Below are positions 1 through 10,450 of a DNA stretch of 64,000 bases, piece by piece (positions within the stretch are counted from its first letter, which is position 1; each line of letters begins with the position of its first letter). Origin of the DNA: Liopterus haemorrhoidalis (Eukaryota > Arthropoda > Insecta > Coleoptera > Dytiscidae). Both the position numbers and the translations under genes were made by a program. The notes beneath the pieces are model-generated. The model made no database searches, was not told the DNA's origin, and worked only from the letters and a program-made list of their open reading frames with translations. The stretch covers positions 64,203,381-64,267,380 of the forward strand of contig OZ020611.1 in the NCBI GenBank assembly GCA_963971575.1, in the 5' to 3' direction.

Positions 1-95
1 CAGACAGACAGACAGACATCATGCTAAAAATAGTCAAAACGTTATGTAGGGACCTCAATTCGTGGAGATCTCCCTTATATATGTTGGCGGTCGGT
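1..95 (+). repeat. Family A repeat, 3' end (copy A1)
   Basis: The window opens inside a CAGA microsatellite followed by a conserved tail that ends in GGCGGTCGGTAA. The same tail closes the copies at 2181-2805, 11378-12015 and 46471-46998. This copy lacks about 50 bp between CTCAATTCGTGGAGATC and TCCCTTATATATG that the other copies have. It abuts the LINE that follows. Confidence 0.8.
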
Positions 96-103
96 AATAC
101 ACT

Positions 104-1461
104 GACAGAGTAAAAAAGATTACAAAAACTCTTTTAAATGGCAAACATGTCATAAAGGCAATTAATACCTACGCCATCCCATTACTTACTTATTCGTTTG
201 GCATCATAAACTGGACACACACTGATTTAGAAAACATAGCAAGAAAAACTAGAGTGTTACTTACCTATGCAAGATTCCACCATCCTAAAGCAGCAGTTGA
301 AAGAATGACACTCCTGCGATAACAAGGAGGACGTGGGTTAATAGATTCAGTAACCTAGAAATAAAACAAAAAATATTACTACGAAATTATTTCCAGATAA
401 AGGCAGAGTTATCTGCTTTGCACAACGCCGTTGTCAAAGCCGACCTAAATTATTCACCTTTAAATTTGGCTGCAGATATTAATTGACAAATAGTTGAAGA
501 GGAACAAAAAATCAACAGCTGGATGCAGAAACCGCTTCATGGAAAACATATCTACGATATGACACAGCCATTTTTCGACAAGATGCGTCGAACGCTTGAC
601 TAACTGAAGGTGATATATTTCCAGAAACTGAAGGTTTCATGATTGCTATCCAAGACCAAGTAATTAACACTAAAAATGCATAATACCGGAAATGCATAAT
701 AAGAGATGGCACCACTGAAGATTCATGCCGACGCTGTAAAGCTGCCTCTGAAACTATTCAGCATATCACATCTGGTTGTCAGTCAATCACAAACAGCGAT
801 TACAAACTAAGGCATGACAAGGTAGCTAAAATATTACATCAAGAACTTGCTTTGAAATATAACTTCGTGGAAGAAACTGTACCCTATTATAAATATACAC
901 CACAAAATGTATTAGAATCTAAATGTATCAAAATTTATTGGGACAGAAGTATCCTGACAAATAAAGAAATACCATGCAATAGACCGGATATAACACTTAT
1001 TGACACAAATAAGCAGAGAGCATTTCTAATAGACATTATAATTCCGTGCAACAACAACCTTCAAAAGGCATATCACGAAAAATTAAGTAAATACAGTGAA
1101 CTGACCATAGAAGTCATACAACTTTACAAGTTAAAAGAAGTCAGAATATTACCTATTGTAATTTCCGCCACTGCAATTATTCCCAAATCTCTACATGATA
1201 ATCTTAAAACACTAGATATTGACAGAGTTTTTTCGGTAGTGTTAACAATGCAGAAGTCTGTTATCCTTAGTACCTGCAACACAGTTAGAAAATTTTTGAA
1301 CCTCTAACTCACTAACCACAATATGTTTTACTTACCTATATAAATGCACATACACACAAAACAATAGTACTTACCTGCACCATTCTTTCTCAAAGACGTC
1401 AGGTTTAGGATTCGCGCAATTAAACGCGAGAAAAGAAATAATATAAAAATAATAATAATAA
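104..1461 (+). pseudogene. R2-type LINE: end of reverse transcriptase, CCHC finger, restriction-like endonuclease, 3' UTR
   Basis: This is the 3' portion of a non-LTR retrotransposon ORF. Positions 110-330 translate to the region just after the RT domain (KAINTYAIPLLTYSFGII, then HHPKAAVERM), with a stop near 320 and further breaks to about 715. A zinc-knuckle of the form CX2CX8HX4C follows at 726-782. The open stretch 852-1307 carries the endonuclease core RPDITLID, then LIDIIIP, then a Lys in EKLSKY, the PD-(D/E)XK pattern of R2/R4/Dong/NeSL elements. These elements cut target DNA and prime reverse transcription there. The coding part ends with TAA near 1305, followed by a short 3' UTR and an (AAT)n tail at 1450-1461. 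The copy is broken upstream and enters from the left edge. The exact clade is not assigned. Confidence 0.85.
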
Positions 1462-1639
1462 GTGTGTTCATATTTATTTGTGCTTCAAGTTAACATAACA
1501 CTCACTTTACTAAATTGGACTTCTGGCCGCTCAAACCTTGTTCATGAATTCGTTCACCGCCGTCAAGAATTTCTTTTCTGCTCCTACTTTCTTCCTGCAG
1601 TTCTCTACATTCCCTTAAATGGTCAATTGTATCCATTTC

Positions 1640-3165
1640 TTCCTCAGTGAGATTTTTGAATTATCTGTAGTTTATTTAGTCTAGAAAAAAATCGGGGCTT
1701 TAATCGTTTAATGCGTTTTAAGATTGTGACAATTTTTTTAATGGTATAATTTACATCCTTTGTGAAAATTGTGAATTAAAAAGAATCACAGCTCAAAAAC
1801 GGTTAGAGATAACGACCAGCGGTTGAAATTTTTGGATTACCCGTAGTTTATATAGTCTACAAAAAATTTGAGGCCTTATTCGTTATGCGTATATTAAAAT
1901 TATGACAAATTTTAATTTAGCGTGATACAGAAATTTTCATCTTCGTATGGACGTTTTTCAAAAATGAAAAGCGATAAAGACTTGTGTTTGAAATTTTTGA
2001 AATCTTGAGGTACTAATTGAATTGGCACCATATTTTGAAACAAAAAAAAAAAAAATTGAAAATTTTAATTTTTTTAATATTATTTTGAAAATTTTGATAA
2101 ATCCTAAATACAAAATGGTTAGGGATAGAAATGTGCTGTTTGAATTTTTAAAATTCCCTTACATTGTTCAAAAGAAAAATCTGCTGTGGCCACCACAGGA
2201 TCGACCGCCATCACAAAGTACTTGTATAATATACATTCTAGCAGCAGAGTAGGAATAACTTGGCCTAATATTTTCTAACAGAGATATTATTTATCATGAC
2301 CATGGAAACGTTACATATAAGTATGAAAAAATTTCGAAAAGTTTTTTAAATTTTTTTCGTTTTATGAAAAAATGTCTCAAATAAAAGTTGTTAGTTATTG
2401 CTTTTATAGCAACTTTTGTTTAATAAATTTTTTCGAAATATTATTCTGTTGTGAAATATTCGCAAAAGTCTTAAAATCGACACGAGTAAACTGCCATTTT
2501 TAGTAAACCTATTTTTACCAAAAGTTAATCAACTTGTGCCATTGATGTCGAAAGCTTAAATATGAAGTTTCATAAAAATCCTTTTAGCCAAATTTGCTCT
2601 GCACGTGTACACAGACAGACAGACGGACGGACGGACGGACAGACGGATGGACAGACGGACGGACGGACAGACAGACCGACAGACATCATGCTAAAAATAG
2701 TTAAAACGTTATGTAGGGGCTTCAATTCGTCGAGATCCATCGAAATCTCGAAATGTCAAAATCGGTATGATCACAATACCTCCCTTATATATGTTGGTGG
2801 TCGGTAAAAAATAGACTTTAATAAATCAGATATTAAGTTTTGTTTGAGCAAGAATCCAAAATCCTTGAAAATCGTCAAAAATCGAAAAAATCATGAGGGA
2901 TAGTCCTTAAAAACTGACCCAAATCGGCTCTAACTCAAAAACTAGAAAAGCATGCATTTTTTAAACATTTTTTTAAATATTTTTTTTCATAATCCTCTCC
3001 CCAAAATAAGTTTAAAACTATATTTTGGCTAGAATCGCAGTCAACATTTTTTTTATCAAAATTTCAAAAATTTATCGGAAAGTAATTTTTGGAATTTTGT
3101 TGGGAAATTGGTATACTTATACATTTTTATGATAGTTATGTACTTACACAACCTGACTGATAGTG
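1640..3165 (+). repeat. Family G non-coding repeat, interrupted by family A
   Basis: AT-rich non-coding sequence whose segments recur, reverse-complemented, at about 39805-40560. Shared landmarks include a GTTAGKGATAGAAA motif near 2115, GACTTTAATAAA near 2812, CATAATCCTC near 2990 and GGTATACTTATACATTTTTA near 3110. The minus-strand copy reads straight through where family A sits here (2181-2805), so A inserted into an A-tract of this repeat. No coding capacity is seen. Confidence 0.6.
2181..2805 (+). mobile_element. Family A non-autonomous element, copy A2 (625 bp)
   Basis: It begins CTGCTGTGGCCACCACAGG, which contains the small hairpin CTGTGG/CCACAG, and ends GGTGGTCGGT. Near each end is an inverted pair: GACCGCCA close to the left end and TGGYGGTC at the right end. 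An irregular GACA/GACG microsatellite lies at 2611-2685, followed by a fixed sequence including ATCATGCTAAAAATAG. It has no ORF of its own. Copies at 1-95, 11378-12015 and 46471-46998 share the layout, and A-runs flank the full copies. The superfamily is not recognised. Confidence 0.75.
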
Positions 3166-3242
3166 CGCAAAGAAGAAGAAGAGTAGACTATTTATTTAGG
3201 GATTATATTGTTTTGTTTTCTAGTATTATTTTATTCAAAACC

Positions 3243-3510
3243 TATTACCCTGAATAAAAGAAAAAAATATTTTTTTAAATTTTTAACAGGGTATCACATG
3301 AAACCTCTTAATGCATAGATAAATCAATACATTTTATTTTTGAAAAATCTTGTTTTTGAATGGAATTTCTTTTAAAAAAATATCAAATAGTTTTGTCCCC
3401 CACCCTAGTCGACCTGAAAATCTGAAAAAATTCTCAATAATGTACATTGATGGGAACCAGAATAAAATATCGGTGCTATCGAGTAAAATATCGAATATGT
3501 GTGAAAAAAA
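3243..3510 (+). repeat. Family B fragment
   Basis: The segment from GGGTATCACATGAAACC through CCCCCACCCTAG to ATGTACATTGATGGG matches the middle of family B at 48830-49739 and 51055-52111 (there on the minus strand). Only the interior is present, with no termini. Confidence 0.6.
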
Positions 3511-3535
3511 ATACATATATACAATATATATATAT

Positions 3536-3683
3536 AATATTATTGTCAAATGTATAAAATAATGTATTTCCACATTAAAATGTTTGGAACGGTTAATCAT
3601 AGTCTAGCCGAACGGTCTGTCCTATACAGTATAGGACATTTTAATGTGGAAATACATTATTTTATACATTTGACAATAATATT
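3536..3683. repeat. 48-bp perfect inverted repeat with 52-nt spacer
   Basis: The arm 3536-3583 is the exact reverse complement of 3636-3683. The spacer holds a smaller palindrome, CCTATACAGTATAGG, at 3621-3635. The perfect match in otherwise decayed sequence suggests a recent origin or ongoing conversion. A hammerhead-like motif starts four bases after the right arm. Confidence 0.9.
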
Positions 3684-3725
3684 GGACTGAGGATGATTGG
3701 ATTACCAATCGAAACGTCTCGATAA
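3684..3725 (+). ncRNA. Hammerhead-ribozyme-like motif 1
   Basis: The order is CTGAGGA (3687-3693), one extra T, the hairpin GATTGG-ATTA-CCAATC, then GAAACGTC (3711-3718). The CTGANGA and GAAA boxes flanking a closed stem II, and ACGTC as a minimal stem III plus cleavage site, follow the type I hammerhead plan known from Penelope-like retroelements. Departures from the canonical core are the additional base before stem II and a weak stem I here. Activity is not implied. Confidence 0.4.
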
Positions 3726-3984
3726 ATGTTTTTAATAAATATATGACGATTATGAAATAAGAATTTTATTTAATACCCATATTAATCTCGTCAAGAACCT
3801 TCTTTCGATTATATATATATATTGTGTGGTGTCAAAAGAAAGTCCTTAAGACATAAAATAATGAACGAACGTTTTTTTTTTCTTGTAATTTCTTAATATT
3901 AGCACATTATTTTCCAAAAATGTACTAAAAAACGCAGTACTCTTCAACCCAAAGGGGCTAAACTAAAAATCTTTGTCACTTCAG

Positions 3985-4320
3985 AGTTACTTCAGAGTAG
4001 CTACGTCTGCGGACCGCGTTTCTAATTGTTAGTAACCAGACTTCCAGCAACATTCCGTTCCGTTTCTTCAGAGTAGCTTCGTGTGTAGACGTCCTTAGAT
4101 GTATTGGCCATATCGAGAGGATGAAAGGTACCGACCTCACAATAATTGCATTCAGATTAAACGTTTTAGGATTACTACGGCCAAAGAAACTATTCATTAG
4201 CGACGTGGAAAATGGTCCAAACTTGGAAAGATATTGCAAGAAATGAGACTGTCTGGAGGCATATACTGGAGCAATCCAAAAATTACCAATAACTGTATCG
4301 CCACATATAGATAAATAGAC
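3985..4320 (+). pseudogene. RTE-like LINE, C-terminal scrap
   Basis: Translation in shifting frames gives CIGHIERMKG (about 4096-4130) and then WKDIARNETVWRHILEQ followed by SKNYQ and a stop (about 4225-4305). These are the conserved tail after the RT domain of insect RTE/CR1-like endonuclease-reverse transcriptase elements (GHIERM, then DIARNRDTWR). No RT or endonuclease motif remains. It is a short, frameshifted 3' end. Confidence 0.6.
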
Positions 4321-4324
4321 CAAA

Positions 4325-4974
4325 TAACCACTCTTAAAATGTAGATTAAGGGACGAAATTAAATTTTTATGAATAACTTTATTTTAACGCGGTTTTTGTT
4401 AAAAAAATACTAAAAATATTTTATCGCCACAAATGCTTCTTAAATAATATTGACGGTTACCTCTTTAACTTCCAAAATCCCTACTTAGACCATTAAAATT
4501 TCAAACAAAAATAAGTTTGTAATAGATAAATTTTCTAGTTGAAAATATTGGTTTTAAAGTTGCTTCTTTATAATTAGCAGTGTAGATGAAATGTTGATGA
4601 AAATAGTGGAACATCGTTAGGTAAGAATTGCACGACCGAGTGAGACTTCAATTTACAAGGAAATCGCAAAAAGAACTGAAGCCTGATGGAAAACTCTAAC
4701 GAGATTACTTCTCACTGCTACGAAAAATAATCTACTTGGATTTACAAAAAGAAATAAACAACATTATTAAATATAGCATCACAGAATATCGTATAGCTGA
4801 TGTTTCTTGCTGTACAACATATTATAAAGGCATAATCTTGTAATATTTTCACGGTAAAAGGTTTTGAATAAAATAATCTAGAAAAAATCTTAATATATTT
4901 TGCACTTTTTGAAAAACAAGTCTTCATTATATTCTGAAAAAGAATATATCTAACAAATAATAATATATTAATTG
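4325..4974. other. No feature recognised (4325-4974)
   Basis: AT-rich sequence between the LINE scrap and the family-A-like end. No open frame, repeat family or structured element was recognised. Confidence 0.5.
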
Positions 4975-5110
4975 AAAATTCCGTTTTTACCGACTATCTT
5001 ATATAGAGAAGACATTGTAATCATACCAATATAGACCCTCAATAAATAATCTTCTCTTCTTCTTCTTTGGGCACTATCAGTCAGATTGACTTTGTAAACG
5101 TTTTGACGTT
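4975..5110 (-). repeat. Diverged family-A-like end plus shared GAAGAAGAAG motif
   Basis: Read on the minus strand, this segment runs through CTGACTGATAGTG and an AAGAAGAAGAAG stretch to TATGATTACAATG and ATAGTCGGTAAAAA. That resembles the family A tail (TATGATCACAATACC ... GGTCGGTAAAAA). The CTGACTGATAGTGC and AAGAAGAAG part also occurs at 3152-3183 in the opposite orientation, so the two form a loose inverted pair enclosing 3185-5030. Confidence 0.45.
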
Positions 5111-5289
5111 GAGGTTTGTAAATTAAGTAACCGAACAGGCAACATAGCGTTTGATCTGGCAACATTTGGGACGCAGGACTTGGAGGGGCGGTAGATTAAC
5201 ATGTGATACGCCTTCAGTACGAGTTTGAACTCGCTAGTGTAATTTTGTTGTCCGTAGCGATTTTTTTCGTGAAACAGTTTTTTCTAGTG

Positions 5290-5975
5290 CGTTCTAAAAA
5301 TGAGTTACATTCATTTCGAGCAATGGTGTGCTATCAGGTTTTGTTTCAGACTTGGGCACAGGGCAACGGAAACTTTTGCAAAACTTCAGCAGGCCTACGG
5401 AGACAGTGTTTTGTCAAGGACCTAGGTTTTTTGGTGGTTTAAGGTATTTTCAGAAGGAAGAGAGTTGATTGAAGATGAATCACGCAGAGGAAGGCCTTTA
5501 TCTTCAAGAACCGATGAAAATATCGACAGAATCCGGGATCTTGTGCGTTCAGTACGTCGGTTGACAGTCAGAATGTTCGGGGAAGATATGAATTTGATTC
5601 ACCTGCCGTTCATCAGATTTTGACCAATGAATTGGGGATGAGGAAAATGCGCCTTGTTACACAGCAATTTCAATAAACGAGTTTTTGGCCAGTAAAAACA
5701 TTACTGTGGCTCCTTAGCCTCCTTATTCACCAGATTTGAGTCCTTGTGACTCAAACCAGGCCTCTTCCCAAGATTGAAAAATCACCGCAAGAGACGTCAT
5801 TTTGGGACACTCGAAAACATTCAAACGTCCGTAACCGACCAGCTGAAAGCTATTTTACTATCCGAGTTTCAGCACTGTTATGAGGATTGGAAGAAGCGTC
5901 TCCAGCGCTGTGTTCCGAAGAAAGTTATTTTGAGGGAGACAATATTGAATTGTAATTCAATTCGAATATTTTTTT
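5290..5975 (+). pseudogene. Mariner transposase, internally deleted and broken
   Basis: In shifting frames the order is: a helix-turn-helix part (TETFAKLQQAYGDSVLSRT, about 5358-5413), the linker SEGRELIEDESRRGRPL (5450-5500), the second HTH stretch RIRDLVRSVRRLTVRM to NELGMRKM, and then directly the C-terminal third (ISINEFLASKNITVAP, then PPYSPDLSPCD at 5720-5752 with the third catalytic Asp). It closes with LKAILLSEFQHCYEDWKKRL. About the middle 100 residues, including the first two catalytic Asp, are missing. A terminal-repeat-like TACCTCGTATA lies at 6008-6020. Mariner transposases are cut-and-paste DDD enzymes; this copy cannot encode one. Confidence 0.8.
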
Positions 5976-5984
5976 TTCTTTTAA

Positions 5985-6255
5985 ATCAGTCCGGTTACTT
6001 ACTTTACATACCTCGTATATTTGTTTATATTTTGCCAGCGATGTGTTTTTGAACTCTATAGTTTTCTTATATGTGTGGCAAAGAGTTGTACAATCATTTC
6101 AAATTTAAACTTTCTATGTTCAGCCGTTTGGCATCAATTTCTAACGAACAGACAGACAGACAGACAAACAAAGAGACAGATAGACAGACGTGGAAGTAGG
6201 CAGACAAGCACATGGGTGACGTTATGAGGGTTTTTTAGCTCTACCTACAAAATCC
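5985..6255 (-). repeat. Family B end fragment with CAGA tract
   Basis: On the minus strand it starts TTTTAGGATTTTGTAGG, passes an ACGTCAC block and a CAGA/GTCT microsatellite (plus-strand 6148-6190), and continues into the sequence upstream of it. This matches the left end of family B copies at 36063-36954 and 48830-49739. Confidence 0.6.
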
Positions 6256-7424
6256 TAAAAACTAGGTCTCTATTTGCTGTGTTGCTCTTACGAAATTTTT
6301 AGATTTAAGATTTGTGCTGGCGAGATTGTAATGTCTGTTTTAGAATGCCCTTCGCGTAATACTCTTGACTTACGTTTATCTATGTTCTCCGAATATTTGA
6401 TAGCGAAAATAGTTCCATCCCCAAGGAGTTATATTCTTGTTCGTGTGACCTTTGAACGTGGCTGGTTTTATGTTTTAATAATTCTGAAGTTGATATATTT
6501 TAATGCCTTGCTGACATAAAGCTCCTTACTAGACGTTACTCCGCTAAAAGGTTGTCTCACTAATATTAAAATAACTCAACCCCGAGGGCTTACGCTTACC
6601 TGCTTGTCTTTATTGTCTCTGCCTTACAAATACGAAACATCTTTAGCTTTATAATATTACTCTTAGAACAATCTCTTTCAAATGCATATTTATAAACGAT
6701 ACAAAATATTTTACATACCCATTTCCGTCTATTTTTATCGCATTTCGAAAATTTATAATTTCTTTCTTACTTTTTGTTCTTCGTTCTGTTAATTTATAAG
6801 GGTGCTGTTTTAAAAAAGAATTAATAAAGGTCCCCAATACTTAAGTGAGCTATATGATAGGAAAGATATGTTAACCGATAAGACAGTTTCCCGCATTGTA
6901 ATTAAAATGCTCTATACGACCACAGTATAGAGCATTTTAATCACATGATCTGCAGACATTAAAAATGGCGTTGTAGGCCAACCAAACCCATTTTTTACAC
7001 GTGCGAGATAGATGAGTAATGTGACTTTTGTGAGTTAATTTTAAACATTTAATGAGTCATATTGTTATATTGTGTTATTATATTGATTATATTTATTGTA
7101 GAAATACCAAACTAGAGCTGAAATACTGCAATTTTTGTGAATTTATTGTTTTTATTTGTCACAAGTAGCAAATTAATACGTTCACATTTATAATTAAATA
7201 AATAGTATTTATAACTTAAATGTAAGCATTAAGTGTAAAAATTTATCATTTTATGACTGAAATGAAAAATATTACTTTTTGTATGAAACCAAGTTTTGAG
7301 ATTATTGAACCAAAATCTATGTTGTATAGGATATAGTCACATTTGAAATCGTTTTACTCGTATTAAACGAAAACCTTGTCTGATTGGAAGAAACCTCAGC
7401 CTCTCCTGTGATTGACCTATTCAT
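6256..7424. other. No gene; contains a 17-bp perfect hairpin
   Basis: AT-rich sequence. A perfect inverted repeat of 17 bp lies at 6901-6917 and 6925-6941 (ATTAAAATGCTCTATAC with a 7-nt loop). Short open frames in both strands show no recognisable domain and look like chance. Confidence 0.5.
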
Positions 7425-8210
7425 CATCATCATCATCAAGCCTTGTCTATCATCGGGTGATTTTGGACTGTCTCTAAAAAGAGCATAGGCTGTCAATAAA
7501 ATTTCTCCATCTAACTCGTCTATCTGCCATATGCTTCAAGTCGGTGATGTTGTTATACAGTCTTTTTATATTGGTTTTGAGAGCTCCATGCATTTATTTC
7601 TAGCAGGGTTGAGCGACGCCAGGTGCTCTTGGGTCGCCCTCTACGCCTACTGCCCTGAGGGTTGTATGCTAATGTATAGCGACACATTTCGCTAGGAGCC
7701 CTTCGAAGAGTGTGCCCTAACCAACCATACTTTCTTCTTTTTATTTGCAAATTAATGTCCATTTGACCAGTTCTTTCCCCCAATTCTACGTTTGATATTC
7801 TACGTGGCCAATAAATGCGAAGGATTCTTCGAAGACATCAATTTACAAATACTCGTACTCTTCTCTTGATAGCTTCTGTAACGAACCAAGTCTCGCAGCC
7901 GTACAGAAGAACTGACGTCACGCATGCCCTGAATATGGTAGTTTTCGTGGAACTACTGTAGATCGCAAAATTCCATACACGGCTAAGTTGGATGAAGGCT
8001 CCTCTCGCTTTGCATATTCTGCTTTCCACATCTATATCCGCGCACCGTCCACAAACACAACACTCCCCAAATACTGGAAATCATCCACACGCTTGATTTA
8101 ATGGTTACCGAGCAGTAAAGGTTTATCGGCTTCTGCATTTATCCACATTTCTTTCGTCTTGCAGCTATTAATTTTTAATCCAACTTTTGCAGATTCAAGA
8201 ATGCAAGTTC
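7425..8210 (-). pseudogene. RTE-like LINE, C-terminal part
   Basis: Reading leftwards on the minus strand: KVGLKINSCKTKEMW (about 8205-8150), DDFQYLGSVV, ESRICKARGAFIQLSRVW, FRACVTSVLLYGCETW (near 7920-7870), RRKYGWLGHTLRRAP, and SRRRGRPKSTWRR. These are the post-catalytic RT region and tail of an RTE/CR1-like element. The 5' two thirds, including endonuclease and YADD, are absent. Several frame changes occur. The 3' end is a (GAT)n tract at 7424-7437, a short tandem tail typical of RTE-type elements. Confidence 0.8.
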
Positions 8211-8273
8211 AATGACCTCTCACATTATGTGAACGTTACATTTTATTTATGTGATTTATTTTATTTTGTGACT

Positions 8274-8331
8274 TTTTAACCTAGCTCTGATGAAGATTTC
8301 ATATTAAATCGAAACGTTAGCGAAGTTAAAA
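8274..8331 (+). ncRNA. Hammerhead-ribozyme-like motif 2 (best supported)
   Basis: The core boxes are CTGATGA (8287-8293) and GAAACGTT (8311-8318), enclosing stem II GATTT-CATATT-AAATC with one extra A before it. Stem I pairs GCT (8284-8286) with AGC (8319-8321). A 3+3 internal loop follows, and then TTTTAAC (8274-8280) pairs with GTTAAAA (8325-8331). An interrupted stem I of this sort is what type I hammerheads of Penelope-like elements use for loop contacts. The extra nucleotide at the stem II junction departs from the canonical core. Confidence 0.5.
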
Positions 8332-8396
8332 TATTGTTTTAATTTTAATTTCTGACCGTCCGAATCCCATTATTTCCTCATCATAAACATCAATAT

Positions 8397-8697
8397 CCAA
8401 CAGCAGGGGTGTCGAACTGATTTAGGTCGCAGTCTATTTTACATACAAAATGATAAGCAGTGACGGAATTTTAAGTATCCCGAAGGGTTTCTTGACATTT
8501 TTTTATAAACAGAAAAGGGGAAGAGAGTATATTTTACATTTTTAAATATATTTTTCCCCTAAATAAGCTCAAGTGATTTTGATTACTGCTTCAGGAGCCA
8601 TAAAAAATTAGGTTGAGGGACGTATGCTGCCCGCGTGCCCCCGAAATTTGATTCGGCCCTCCCCAAGACAAAATACTGGCTGCGCCACTGTTAATGA
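8397..8697. mobile_element. Non-autonomous hAT-like fragment related to 15337-16545
   Basis: The stretch AGCAGKGACGGAATT ... ATCCCGAAGGG matches the interior of the complete element at 15337-16545. The right end reads ACTGGCTGCGCCACTG, close to its terminal repeat. The left terminus and a duplication were not found. No coding capacity. Confidence 0.5.
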
Positions 8698-10139
8698 TTA
8701 ATTTATCTGTAAGTTAAGAGCAGGTTATACGACTGTGTGCTCATACGTTAGTGAATTTTTGATCGTATATAATTGTCTGAAGTGTTGTAAGAGTTTAATT
8801 CTGGTTATTTATTTTGTTTTGAGATTAGGTTGTCGAATTTATTTATTTAATTAACAGTATGGGAACATACTATTTTCTTCTGTTAGTTTTTTAGAATTCT
8901 TATAACAGGGCTGTTCAACCTTTTTGTATTTGGTAGCTACTTTTTTTATATAGTGTTATCACGATCGACCAGAACACGTAGCCGACCACCGAGGGGGCAT
9001 GGGTGACGGGGATCTCCCCCTGGACGAAAATTTTATGCAAGATGATTCTTTGTTTTTAAGTTCTGTTGGTTAGGATATGTTAAGATAATGTGTTTTTATA
9101 AATTAGTGGTTTTTAGACGTGTGATCACCGGTCTCCATTACGGAAAATTTAGGAAATATATATACATATATTACATTGCGCTAGGCCATTATCTTGCCAC
9201 TCACTTATCTCACTCGCAAACGTGAGCCATTGCGCGGACGGTTACTTTTCGCACGCTTTATCGTTATTAGTTTTGATCTGAATTTAATGTTAAGGTGGCA
9301 CTGAATTTATAGAAAAAATAGGAATTGTTTTAATTTTTACTTTATATTTATAAAATATATTTTTAAGTACCTGGAAGCGAGTGAAAATTAAAGATTTACT
9401 TAAAATCACGTCGCGATCGACTGGTTGGGTAGATCTGTCTTATAGGATCACAGCTGTGAGGTAGATACGAACCAGGAACAATGTGGAATAGCCGTGTGAA
9501 AGGGGAAGCACAGAGGGTACTGCCTCCAGGCGCCTAAGCCAGGGGCGAATATATTGTCACTATCTCAGACGTTTCGGGGGTTTGGAGGTGCGCCAAATTC
9601 AGACTTTGCCCCAGGCGCAGATTTTCCTTTTCACGGTCTTGTTCGTCAGAATTTATTAGAGATCCATAGATTTTATGATAGTCGGTTTAAGCTATAGGTT
9701 AGTTTCTCGTTTTGTTAATATAATTTCATATAATATTGGCGTTAATTGAAAATATTGTGTACTATATTGTCCGTATTAGTCATTTAAAATAAATAGTAAC
9801 AGTTAAATATTTTTCCGTGTTTTATTTGCGAAAGCTCCATCCTTTAAGAAAATTACTGTCCAGATTTATTTTCAATCACATGAGATAAAGATGGTGCTCT
9901 AAAGAAATTTTGCCGCTTTAGAGTATACGCAATTGTGTGGAATCACCTGCTAATTTCATTAGCTCTACAGGAGCTAGCTGCCTTGTGTTTGACTAGTATA
10001 ACAGGTAATAGTTCCATCTCGCTATTATTATAATTTTTGTAGATTTTCCTACTCTGCTGTGAATGTCCTAGTCTAGACCTAACCGAGTCACAGACCCAAC
10101 ACCAACTTTATGTAACTACGAAATTTGGCCGAATCATAC
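8698..10139. other. No gene; possible degenerate hAT MITE
   Basis: A segment at about 8920-9440 starts near GCTGTTCAACCTTTTTG and contains ACGATCGACCAG on the left and CGATCGACTGGTTG on the right. This inverted arrangement resembles hAT MITEs, but no clean terminal repeat or duplication was identified. The rest is AT-rich, with a GGCGC-containing patch at 9500-9640 of unknown nature. Confidence 0.3.
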
Positions 10140-10450
10140 GTCATAAGATTTGTTTGGGATTCCGCCTGAAAAAATCGTCGAATTGATCTTCTTGGACGAC
10201 TGATATATTTGCCTTCTTCAGCAGCGTTTTGTCCGGCCTCCCCAGTACCATGTATTCTTTTTTTGATAGAGGATTACATAGTACAAGACCATAGTTTCAT
10301 CCCCTCTGGCTATGAACTCTAGTACCTACTTCCTTCTGGTTGTCACGGCAAAAGTACAAAAACTTCTCACAACAGGCCACGTGTTGTTGCTTTTGAACTG
10401 CGAATACAAGTCGTCTGACTGAAATGAGACTGATATAAATTAGCCGGAAA
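10140..10450 (-). pseudogene. Mariner transposase, middle fragment
   Basis: On the minus strand the peptide EFIARGDETMVLYY (about 10320-10280) matches the GDETW block around the first catalytic Asp of mariner transposases. It is followed in a shifted frame by SKKEYMV and GRPDKTLLKKANISV. The sequence is parallel to the plus-strand scrap at 55965-56210, which carries EDETMVLFYDS. Only about 90 codons with frameshifts are left. Confidence 0.55.

Noticed and set aside
3976..4323. 115-codon minus-strand ORF
   Set aside because: The plus strand carries recognisable LINE tail motifs; the minus-strand frame has no domain.
6146..6190. CRISPR array or tandem protein repeat
   Set aside because: The CAGA/GACA tracts here and at 2611, 11830, 20927, 36109 and 52044 are microsatellites inside families A and B, with no spacers.
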